64,000 nucleotides of DNA from Owenia fusiformis. Its lineage: Eukaryota > Annelida > Polychaeta > Sabellida > Oweniidae. This document shows positions 1 to 29,962 of this stretch, in pieces. How positions within the stretch are numbered: position 1 is the stretch's first letter; the number at the start of each line of letters is the position of its first letter. Where the stretch lies: NCBI GenBank assembly GCA_903813345.2, contig CAIIXF020000009.1:30850740-30914739 (forward strand), written 5' to 3'. The notes beneath the pieces are model-generated. The model did no database searches and was not told the DNA's origin. It saw only the letters and a list, made by a program, of their open reading frames with translations. A program made the position numbers and the translations under genes.

Positions 1-2058
1 AGTCGTTGGCATTCATGAGTAGGCGTTTGAGAATGAACATATTATTTGAGTGTAAAACGGGATAATGTCAAGCATTTTCTTGAACATCTCTAAATGACTA
101 GTAAACAGTATTGCTACATACCTTATCTATCTAAGTGTCCAGTACGTGTCTGCTAGACATATATCTTTTTTGACTTTAAGAAAATGTCATGATGTGATAT
201 CTGTATATCTATTTAACTACATTACACTACAACATTTATTTCACAGATGAACGTGTGATTTGTAAAAAAAAGTATGATGCATTATAAGAAGGTTACACTT
301 CTTAGAGTCAGGTTGCTGAAAGTTTTGAAAGCTTTCCAACCTTTATTTGGATATATATATCTTTTTAGTAGTTTTTGAGCTTTGAGACCGAAGTCAGCTA
401 TAATATGCACTTTTAATTGGAGAGATAGATACATGTATTTGTCATTTTGGAAAATCTGTTTGTAGTCAAGTGTAAAAGTGTATGTCATCAAACATATAAT
501 AAATCATCCCTAAATTGATTGGAGTTTAATTAAGGAAGTCAACATTGAGAAACAAGATTTCTTTGTATGCATGTCTATCTTCATTGAAAATGTTTTTGAA
601 AATATTTACAATACCTGCCTGTATCTTACGTAGGTTCACTTATAGCCAATACCAAGGCTTGTTATCTTTTCTGCAAACACCGACTTCCTCATATATCATA
701 AGTAGAAGCATATCAATGTCTTACGATTTTTTTATCAACTCACATTTGATATATGACAAGTATTTTGTTTGTGTAGTGCTTGAGTTGTGACATTGTACAA
801 TTATCTTGAAGAGACATTGTAATGAAATGATATTTGTCTTTAAGTGCATGGATCTAGACAGGGGTGTTAATCTTGTTATGTAGGCGTATATAAAATATAC
901 ATTTATCAAAAACCATGCCTCTTAAAATGTATACATTGTGTCCCATCTTTAATTGCCTACAGTGTACATGTATAAGGCATTTCAATTACTTTCAAGATAA
1001 AAATGGTTTGTGTAGAATGAGTCTTGTACTTTGTTTGAATGATCAAAGGCAAACATGAATCGTTATATTTTGTAGCAAACTATATCTAGACCTGTCCAAT
1101 GGTTTTAAGTCTATCCATTTATTATAATATTACTCAAAAATATATTCAATGAGGAATTGGATTTAACACAGGGTCGCTCAAACGATGTAATTCAAAATAA
1201 CTTTTTTCTTGTGTATTTTGAAATAGTCGTTCAAAACTCTCCATCATTTAGAGTCATTCCAAAATTAGGTTGTTGCAATATTTTGGGTCACCCTTTATCC
1301 AAAGTAACATCATTATAATAGAAATAATCAATCAAATAAGATTCTGTATAGTACCGATCACGTCATTGTGACATCAACTTGCAGAATTTTTTTTTTAAGT
1401 CATCAATTGCAAAATATTATATTGAAGATGTCTCGATTTAGATATTTATATTTGACCTGTTAATAAGATGATTATATGGATTGATGCTGCATTTAATGTT
1501 GTTTGTCTGTCAACAGCCTCAAGGGGCTAAGTCATAGTAGCGTTGTGTAGAAACCTGACATTTATTACCACCCACAGGGATATCTAACTCAGTTCAATTC
1601 AGGTATCTTCTGATTGATTGGAAACTTGACCGATCAGCATCCATTTCGTATTTTAGTAGCTATGACTCATTCATTAGCAAATTCGTCCATAGGTCAAATT
1701 TGCACATCATTTTATGAAAATGATATTTGATTTTTGCATTGTATCATACTCATAGCTTCGACTGTTGCATCCCTACTTTTATTTTGGCCTGTTCACTCTA
1801 ATATTGTTACATTTCTGAACCTCAGCACTGCTCTTAGTCACCTGCATCTTCAATCTGTTACTCAATTGAGTACAGTAAACATGTAGTATGATTCGGAACT
1901 ATTTTTACATCTATCCATGTTGTAAAGTACAGTACACTGTATTTCTCTATTGCCAGTCTACTGTTGCCATGGGACTATTTTCTCACTCACGATTCCTACT
2001 ATATCTTTGGGGACTATATTCTGGACTATATTCTGATGCTTTTTTCATTCCGTTTCAG
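1..2058 (+). other. GFAT intron (5' end outside the window)
   Basis: AT-rich and frequently stopped in all frames. I found no stretch resembling the GFAT glutaminase domain, so this is most simply the intron before the 2059 exon. No RNA gene or clear repeat was seen. Confidence 0.6.
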
Positions 2059-21459
<19,401 letters not shown>

Positions 21460-24400
21460 TCTGAAATGAAAGACAAACAAGATATGGTGAGAAAATAGTA
21501 ATACATATATAAAAAAATGAATATGCAAATTGCTACTTATATTCTGTTAAGAATTTGGTGATTTAAATGTAACAACACTTAATGTAAAACTTAAACTCAA
21601 AGATTCTATACCTTTTACCGAATTGAAAATGTTCCATTTATTTTGTTTTAGATATGCAGTGGAATATATTCCAATAAGACAGTCAGCATATGTATCAAAC
21701 TGTTTCAAAATGAGATACATAAGCACTCAGCAACACCATAGCAACAGAGAATTAGCTACCGTAGCAACATATAGGAGCAATCAGTTCCCATAGCAACACA
21801 AACTTACAAAAACAATCTGTCATCATCAACAAAACCTAAAAATGTAAAAAAGACTGTCATTGATAAACAAATCTGTCCGATTTTATGACTTTGACAATCT
21901 TAAAAAACCAAAATGTGAATTTGATTTTAGATTTAGTTATATGAAACTTGTTTTTTGAGAAATGTGATATATGCAATGTATGTGTTAACATTGAAGTGAC
22001 AATGTATTTTTGAAGATGCCAAAAGTATGTGATAAACAAAAAAGCACTGCTCATTTAAGTTGTCAAAAACGAATTGAAAGTTAAGAAAACGAAAAGTAAA
22101 ATAACAATTGAATAACAAGTTTTTTCATTTATATAGTTAGGACTGTTATACATAATGATATAGCGTATATACTGTATGTCTACTTTATTGTTTTTTAATT
22201 TATTATTATGGATGTACATATCTTTAAATCATTGTACGAGTGTTTGTATTTGTACAATATGGGAATTTGTACAGTGATTTAGAGTGTAGATATATTTTTA
22301 TTTTAAGTTCTTTGGTTTACACCAATATCACCTTAAAGGCCTCTATTTGTAACAGCTGAACTAAGGTTAACATCTACATTATTTTGTAGAGTTAAAATGT
22401 ACACTTTGGGTTGCTATAGTGATCACAGATTTTAATATAGTATTTAAAATTTGTAAGTATGTTTAAAAAACAAAAAATAATTTCTATTTTTTGAAATGAA
22501 CATTCCTACTTAAGCCCCTGACAGCTTCGTTTTCATGGTTATTTTGGTACACAAACCAGGCTGGTCAGGCCCGTGCGTAGTCAGGGGGTTGTGTAATTTT
22601 TGGCCAATTTGTCAAATTTGACCCCCTCCCTCTAAGATTAAAAAAAGCTGAAACCCCTTGTCAAAAGCTTGCTAGGGGCCTGCTGGTAGTTGTATTACTT
22701 CAAGTCTGGGTATATATATGGTGACATTGTCAATGTAAAAAAGGCAAAGGATCGCACAGCTGAATTTTTTTAATATAAAGAACATGAAATTTTAGAAGGA
22801 ACATATATGTATATTGTGATATGTGAATAGGTTTATGTACACGTTTTATATTTAGGGATTTCATGAACAGGTTAACTTGCTCAACGTGGTGTTTGATTTT
22901 TTGTTAAAGTTAGCTTAATTTTGCAAAGTTGTAATGAATAGTGATTTTTTACTAAATTTTTTCATGAGATACCTGTCTATCAAAGCCAAAATTCAATTTT
23001 CAATGTATCACCCGACCGATATATTTATTCGAAACACAACGACTTCATTGTTTTATGAATGATAAATGGGCCTTTTTCTGTAAAACATGTAAAATGTAAA
23101 TGGAATGGACCAGGTGTATGTATGATATGGAGTCACATGGGTATGATATGACTCTGAGGTATGTTACTTAACAGGATATTAATTTGAAGATTTAATAAAT
23201 GAAGTTTATATTGCATTGATTCATTGAGAAAAAGTAAAATTATGGGTTCCAGGTATCTTTACCTTGTTATTTGGTATTTAAAGGGACACACTCCAGTTCA
23301 TGCTAATTAGTTCACTGAACAAATATATGACCACATGGCTATTGATTTGAAACAATTTATATTGCCGATGTATTTTCGGTGGATAGATGACATGGTTTTA
23401 CATTTGGGTGATTCATACCCAGTTGTAGTTTACACCACATAAACAGGATTGCAAATTGTCAAAAAATTATGTATATGGGTAAAGGGAGAAATAAAGAGAT
23501 CTATATAATATATATAAAGTATTGTGTCTGTATTATGAAGAGTACTAAAGATGTTTTCTCATATATCAGTGTAGACACTAAGGGGCTGAAACCTGCTGGT
23601 CAAAATGATATTACGGACCAGTTGCAATGTTATTTTCCTATACCTAGTGAAAAAATCAACTGGTCCGTATCAAAAGTAACCAGATAATGACCAGTGGACC
23701 GGCTGTTAATGACAACACTGTCATATATGACTAACTCAGATTCAGCCATCTTTATCCCATAAAGATACAGTCATCTTTCTACTTTCATTCTTGGCATATG
23801 ACTATGATCAAATAACTTGTGTAAAACATGTGCAAAGTGAAATCACTGATTATTATAACGTTTCATAAACAGGATATGGTACACTTATAAGATATTTCAA
23901 GTATTTTTTTATTCAACCTCATTTCATTCAGCCATTGCAATATACACGCTATTGAAATTATGGTACTTTTGGTGGAACTCCTCCCCGGAACTCCGCAAGC
24001 TCGTGACGAAAACAGGTTAAAATGTGCAAATGGCAATCGTTTTTTGTTTTTTTTTAATTTTGTTAACGTAACAAAAGTGAGAAATCGCATAGATGATTCT
24101 GACATCTTGTGAACTCTTCGTTCGCAAACGCTTAGATTGTCTTAAAGATCTCGTGAAATCATAGAAAAATAAATGCCGTACATCCAAGGCTGGATCAACT
24201 TGGATATCTGTTCAAAAAGAGAGCAGCTAAATGCTTTTCAACAAATGCGCTGATGCAAATATGTACCGTTTCTGAAACAACACCTGTATACAATGAACAA
24301 CTGCCTTCAGCCAATATAGCTCACTGAACACATGTCTTAATGTATTGTATACCAGTACTAGGGACGCTTCAAGGGTATATACGTACGCATGTTAAATAAC

Positions 24401-24479
24401 ATGAGTTTCAATTGGTAGTTAATAATAGGAAATAAAATTAATTGATTGAACAACATTTCAGTAAACATCTATTTCATTC
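21460..24479 (+). other. GFAT 3' untranslated region and intergenic spacer
   Basis: AT-rich sequence without a convincing coding exon. A possible 3'-UTR intron runs from a gtgaga donor at 21487 to a tttgttttag acceptor ending at 21651. Three (a/g)tagcaac copies lie near 21738-21798. AATAAA at 23194-23199 is a candidate poly(A) signal. A small inverted repeat (TACGGACCAGTTG with CAACTGGTCCGTA) lies at about 23613-23670. Confidence 0.5.
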
Positions 24480-24485
24480 TTTATT
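24480..24485 (-). terminator. Candidate poly(A) signal of carboxypeptidase copy 1
   Basis: AATAAA on the minus strand just past the stop codon. The 3' UTR would be very short, which is common for digestive-enzyme genes. Not confirmed by transcript data. Confidence 0.45.
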
Positions 24486-24496
24486 TCAATTTAATT

Positions 24497-24681
24497 TTAT
24501 TGCATCTGCTCTGAATGTACTCTGAGGGCCTCAAACACCTCCGCTCCGGCAGGAGTGATGTTTGATGCATCCAGAATGAAGCCGCCCTCGCCAGCAGTTG
24601 CTGGACGTAGTTCCGGGGCGTAGGAATATGGCACACCACCTACCGCCTTCGCCCAATCGTATGCGCCACCAGCGGCTTCAT
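24497..24681 (-). CDS. Carboxypeptidase copy 1, catalytic Glu and C terminus
   Basis: Encodes [13 protein letters not shown], the [10 protein letters not shown] catalytic segment (Glu270 equivalent) and a C-terminal helix ending SEQMQ, then TAA. A codon split across the junction with 25092 makes the Tyr248 equivalent. AATAAA on the minus strand lies about 12 bases after the stop. Confidence 0.96.
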
Positions 24682-27600
24682 CTATGTAATACAGTATACA
24701 AATAAGACGTATTTTGATTGAAAATCAGATTTTCATTGACTTCCATGGACCTTCCCTAGAAAGGCTATCATATGGTTATTCTTACAAAATCCGAGGCGGG
24801 TCGTCCGTAAAAATCAATATAATGAAAAACTGAAGTCCCCTTGGAATAAGGATATTTCTGAATCCTACATTCTCAATCCCCTTTCTTAAACAGTAAAATT
24901 TAATTTTCTTGATCTGATTTGGTATTTCCTATTTCTCATTGTTGATATCATATATAGCTTCATCCCTCTATCAATTATTGCTGACAAGCCCATGCTACAT
25001 TAGAAATCAATGTGGACTTCAAATCATGGCCTTCTATTAGCTTATTTCTAGTTGAAGGTCTATGCAACTATGAAGCATGGTCTTTACTCACAAAGAATGT
25101 CAGGAGGAGTTCCGACTACGAAAGAACGCCCGTTCACAGCTTCCAAAGCGTCCATTGCAGCAATACCAACACGCTCCTAAAATATGTTCAAAATAGTTAT
25201 CAATGTAGATCGATATAAAGAATTATTTGAATATGTCACTGAATTGCATTGCAGTCACACAGAACCATATTTTTCTAACATGATTTTGCGTTCATTCAAA
25301 TTGTTCAAAAATGTCTTCCTGTCCACTGAAATATCTCTTACGATTTCAGCGTAGTCGGCAGGGTATCTCTCATTCGGGTTGTACCCCCAGGGTGTAAGCC
25401 ACAATTGTGTGTACGAGTGTATGTTTAGGTAGAGCTTCTTGTTACTGATTCCGTTGATCCAGTCACGGATCGCTTGGGTCTCCACCTCGGAGAATCCACG
25501 TGTGCCAGGGTAGGTATCATCACATGGGTCAAAGCTAACACCAGCCTCTGGAAAGAAATTACAATTGAGTTACTTTTAAAGATCATGTTATTTTTTAATA
25601 GTGGAATCATTGGGAATCATTTGACCACGACGGAAAGACGTCAATGCAGACCACAATTCACAGATCATTAATCTGAGATCCGAAGGTTGGTAGGAATTAT
25701 TACCCTAAACTTCTGTCTCGTGAGTCATGATCAAAAGAGTTGTAATGGTCTTTCTAAGAGCACGAATAGGAAAATGCCGTACTAATATTGATTATTTATT
25801 CAATGGAATAATGTCTTTAGGTGAAGATATCTCAAAATCAAACTCTTCAAATGGGTAACAGATCGTGAGCCCTCATTTGATACCATTGAAAAGTTTTAAG
25901 AAATACCAACGACAAATCAAGATATGGATATAGCAGGAAGATAAATGCTGTGATGGAATTATTAAATATCTAATTGCATGGTTCAAATTCAGTAATAATT
26001 CGGACTGGAAAAGGTATCTACTCACTGATCTACAATGTACATCTTATAATTAAACGAGAGAAATGCTCACGACAATATCAAAAATGCTGAAACAAGATGT
26101 ACTCACCACCCCAGAAAATATCAAAGTTGCGGTTAAGGTCAATTCCAGCTGGACATAACCAATCATTGGTAGGTGCCCGGTTCTTTCTCCACATTCTGTC
26201 CTGTATTAATATCAAACAAGGTTACTTACTAGTATGCCAAATAAATTTGGTTCATATGGATTGTATGATTCATATTTCTATATGAACCATATTACCCATA
26301 CTGGCCCTTATTGAGTATGAACTAAAAAGGATGAGCTCTATGCAGTAGACTTTGAAGAGGAGTGACAGTAATTTATGACCTATATCATCATGTTTGAAAT
26401 GTAGTATGGTCTGCGGGTACTATGGTCCCTGGAGATATGGGACCATGGCACATCGTACTTACACTTGTGTGGGTGTATTCATAACCATCAGGATTGGCCA
26501 CTGGGAGGAAATGCCAATCATATCTGTCAACCATTTGTCGGACATTATTATCAGAATCGTATCTTTCTAGCAGCTGTAACGATAAAAAGTCATATTTCAA
26601 TATGGTGGAGCAGCAGGGTCACAAAGTACCAAAAGAAAATATTATGGTTGTACTATATAAAGATTGTTTTGCAGTATGTGACTTTGTTTCAAAATATATG
26701 AGGTTATCAATAATTACTTGTACAGTAAAACCTGTCCAATGGAATACTTCTCTGTAGGGAAAACCTATGAACAAGGAACATGGTGGAGCAGCAGGGTCAC
26801 AAAATGATGACTTTAACATGGTGGAGCGGCAGGGTCACAAAATGATGACTTTAACATGGTGGAGCGGCAGGGTCACAAAATGATGACTTTAACATGGTGA
26901 AGCAGCAGGGTCACAAAATGATGATTTTCAGAGTCTAACTGTTGATTTTTTTCTCACATTGTTGACCAGCGAGGTGAGAGTCTTAGGATTTTATGTGATT
27001 TTTTTAATTGTTTCTACTTACATTTTTGATAGCATAAATACATGTTGAGGGAGAAATCCACTCACGAGCGTGTATTCCACAGTCTATCACGATAGCGGGT
27101 CTGCCAGAGCCACTACTAATCTAAAAGATAAAAGCCAACAGCATCGAAATATTGTATTTTATTATATATTCTAGCTCGTGGTGGATCTTTGTATGAATTA
27201 CTGTCGGTTATGGGTGTTGCATCAGTCTCAATGGTCTCTTTTATAGAAATACAAACGTACATTTACATCTATCTTTGAACTGTGAGTGTGAGGGTGAGGA
27301 GAAATTAAACTTGACACTGCCTGAATACATCAGATTATTGGTTGCCATGATACTGGGGTTTGCATCTTTGACGGTTGATACCTTATTTGGCTTTCCCTAT
27401 TGGTCACTGTGCTTACAGAAGCACGTTAATGGTTTAGCGGAATATCGCTTACTGTGATAGCTCTCATGTCTCGTCCCTCGTATGATGTACCAACACTCCT
27501 CACAGAGGCTTGGGAGTACTGGGATGCCATGTCATTAATCCATGTGTTGATCTGATAAAATACAGAGTGTACATTGAACGAAACAACAAAAGCGAAAATA

Positions 27601-29962
27601 GCAGATTTACAAATTTTATCTCCCTTCCAAACATAATATGATAACTGAGATTGGAAATAAAAAAGATTACAAAAATAAATTAAATAGGACAACGGCCTTG
27701 GAACTTTATTTCGAGTATAATTACAAATGAATTATTAATCATGTACATAAGTACATACCATGGAATGAATTATTAACCATGTACATAAGTACATACCGTG
27801 GAATGAATTATTAATCATGTACATAAGTACATACAGTGGAATGAATTATTAATCATGTACATAAGTACATACCGTGGAATGTCTCTGGTAATCTGATAGA
27901 ATGTAGTTCACAGGGTCCTGCTCCTTCGTGACTCTAGTCTCGGCTCTTTGAGCTTCTGTGTCATCGATCAGCCTGTACACGATGACAGGAAATTTAAGAA
28001 AATCAAATATTTTGAATTACATGTTTATATCAGAAAACAAAATAGCAACACACTTAATTGAAAAGGAACGTTGATCATGACACTTAATCTGTATCATTAT
28101 ATCTCAACCGACAGAACATTTGAATCTTTTCAAAACGAATCCAAGTGACGCTCCATCGGCCAAGTTAGATATAATTATGGCCCTCAAAAATATCAAATAA
28201 GTATTACCTTTGCACATCTTCCACAGCAACAGTGTACGGAGTGGCATCGTATGCGAGTGACTCTGAGAATGCCAACGCCATTGTTGGATCTACCATGACG
28301 TCAAAGGGTCTTAGACCACGAGGCTCATGCCATAATTTCAACTAAAAAGGAATTGAAAGTTTGTAAGGATCATTCGGAGGAAGAATACGACCGGAGTCGC
28401 TGAACAAGTCTTATCAAGTATCAAGTCTTATCTTTCACCTGGTAGTGCACCAAATCACTGCTACCCACCTAATTACACAGACGTATCGTCGGTGTATCAT
28501 GGCGGAACTTCCCCCGGGACTAGGTTTCGGTAAGATTTTTTTATCTCCGATTTACACCTACTTATAAGTCACGTTGTGGATAATAATTTGGCTCGAAGTT
28601 AAGGAAGATAGTCTAGTTTGAGAATGTGTCGATGGTTTTAGGTTTTATATGTTAACAAAGACACAATTCACGTATTTAGTCCCTCGCTTTTCTTACACTG
28701 ACGATCGGCATTAATATTGCCAATATTACACTGATATTGGTCGTTCGTCAGTGTAAGAAAAGCGAGAGACTAAATACGTGAATTGTGTCTTTGTTAACAT
28801 ATAAAACCTAAAACCATCGACACATTCTCAAACTAGACTATCTTCCTTAACTTCGAGCCAAATTATTATCCACAACGTGACTTATAAGTAGGTGTAAATC
28901 GGGAAATAAAAAAAATCTTACCGAAACCTAGTCCCGGAGGAAGTTCCGCCATGATACACCGACGATACGTCTGTGTAATTAGGTGGGTAGCAGTGCAAAT
29001 GTTTTGTTGAACTTGCGCTTGATTGTTTATTTAAAGAGAGAATTAGATATAGCGAGCAGGCTAAATAAAAAATTGTTTCAATTTAGAATATTTTTGGCTT
29101 ATGTCATTCCTTGTCATGTCTATTTTCTGGTTACCATTCTTATTACTTAGTATTTGGGAGAATTTGAACATTTTTTCACCCATTTTACTTGAATAATGAG
29201 TCTAAGTTCCTCACTGAAACATCTACAACCATACGAAGAGGTGCCCCAGTACCGATGCGTCACTTCATTTGTAAACGACTTAGAACATTTCCAATCTTTA
29301 CATTTCGCGGCGTAAAGGATACGACATTGTCTGTACAGTTTTCTTATAATTTCTTTGAATTCTTCCACATATTTTTGAAACTGAAGTGTATAGATAATTC
29401 ATGATAATCTTATTGGTATTTGCCTCATGAGTAGTTGTGAATAAAAGGTGTTACCATGGACAACGTACCTTCATTGTCTTGTCATTGACAAGCGCCATCA
29501 CGTTCGTCACATCATCTACCGTTCTTGGATTGATGGTCCATACTTGAAATCTGAGCATTGATTTTCAAATAATTATATCACTGAGAAAAATATGTATTTC
29601 TTAAAAGCCCCTTAAAATTGGAAAAAGTCAAAATTGTAAAATCTAGCATTTTACAATGACCAACCGATTGAACATTTAGTTCAATTTATTAGACGTTGTG
29701 TTTTAAAATTGAGGTTGTCATTCGAATAATTAAACTTGCGTTCACAAAAAATGATATGTAGATAATGCCCACTACAAAATACATACTTTCAATATGATAT
29801 AAAAATAACGCTAATTGTACATGTATAAAATTATGTTTAGAGAGAGATTAGATAGGATTAGTATACATACCTGTCATAACGAACTTGTTCAGCCTGTGAG
29901 AGCCCCACCAAGATCACACACAGCAGTCCCAACATGTTTGCATGAAACTCAAGAACTAACAT
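24497..29962 (-). CDS. Zinc carboxypeptidase A/B-type proenzyme (M14A), copy 1
   Basis: Secreted digestive-type metallocarboxypeptidase that removes C-terminal residues. Exons in transcript order: 29962-29871, 29550-29469, 28341-28208, 27972-27873, 27551-27453, 27120-27022, 26573-26463, 26200-26107, 25547-25342, 25176-25092, 24681-24497 (TAA). From the ATG at 29935 the protein is 419 aa, the usual length. A signal peptide (MLGLLCVILVGLSQA) is followed by a propeptide (about 16-107) and the peptidase domain. Zinc ligands are His177 and Glu180 (HARE) and His305 (NIHSYTQ). Arg254 (NRN) matches CPA Arg145, Tyr359 matches Tyr248, and Glu382 (APELRP) matches Glu270. Cys246 and Cys270 fit the conserved disulfide. 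The S1' position (CPA residue 255) is Tyr366, not Asp, which argues against B-type specificity. An upstream in-frame ATG at 29962 adds nine residues before the hydrophobic core; 29935 is preferred. Confidence 0.96.
25342..25547 (-). CDS. Carboxypeptidase copy 1, third zinc ligand exon
   Basis: Encodes EAGVSFDPCDDTYPG, then [20 protein letters not shown] with the third zinc-binding His, ending YPADYAEI at donor gtaaga. The same 206-nt length and phase occur in the paralogue (34086-34291), and the segment is the best conserved between the two. Confidence 0.96.
26778..26930. repeat. 38-bp tandem repeat, four copies, plus outliers
   Basis: Unit begins acatggtggagcagcaggg and ends gatgacttta, period 38 bp (starts 26778, 26816 and so on). 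A fifth partial copy lies at about 26603, and an inverted copy of the catggtggagcagcagggtc core is at about 31041-31060 upstream of the gene. Lies in the intron between the HARE exon and the next. Confidence 0.85.
27022..27120 (-). CDS. Carboxypeptidase copy 1, zinc-binding HARE exon
   Basis: Encodes a stretch containing AIVIDCGIHAREWISPST. The HxxE pair is the first two zinc ligands of M14 carboxypeptidases. Exactly 33 codons, phase 0 at both ends, as in the paralogue (36077-36175). Confidence 0.96.
27726..27880 (-). repeat. 38-bp tandem repeat that copies a 5' splice site four times
   Basis: Four copies of a 38-bp unit. The copy nearest the exon includes the last 9-10 coding bases of carboxypeptidase exon 4 and its donor (minus strand CATTCCACG/GTATGTACTTATG). 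The donor dinucleotides lie at 27871-27872, 27833-27834, 27795-27796 and 27757-27758. The intronic copies keep GTATGTACTTATG intact with one change just before it (ACT, ACG, ATG). Confidence 0.9.
28456..28995. mobile_element. Foldback (long inverted-repeat) element in carboxypeptidase intron
   Basis: Two nearly perfect inverted arms of about 250 bp (28456-28704 and 28745-28995) separated by a 40-bp loop. Ends are CACTGCTACCCACC and its inverse. The direct repeat CAAAT flanks both sides (28451-28455 and 28996-29000), a 5-bp target-site duplication. No ORF for a transposase, so non-autonomous; the superfamily is undecided. Confidence 0.9.
29030..29190. repeat. Dispersed repeat, copy 1
   Basis: Shares agagagaattagat, tagcgagcag, aaaaattgtttcag/a, tatgtcatt and ggttaccattcttatta blocks in the same order with 33045-33280, in the intron of the neighbouring paralogue. 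It could be an interspersed element or a remnant of the tandem gene duplication. Introns of the two genes otherwise look unrelated. Confidence 0.6.
29871..29962 (-). CDS. Carboxypeptidase copy 1, signal-peptide exon
   Basis: Two in-frame ATGs (29962 and 29935). The second starts a compact hydrophobic signal peptide, like that of the downstream paralogue, so it is the likelier start. The donor AG/gtatgt leaves two bases that complete an Arg codon in the next exon. TATAAAAT occurs just upstream (about 29974-29981, minus strand). Confidence 0.85.

Noticed and set aside
23863-24105. 80-codon minus-strand ORF between GFAT and the carboxypeptidase
   Set aside because: Lys-rich run from a poly-A tract, no domain, no splice partner.
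28456-28995. Assembly palindrome artefact
   Set aside because: The 5-bp CAAAT direct repeats outside both ends and the distinct 40-bp loop fit a real insertion better, though long reads should confirm.
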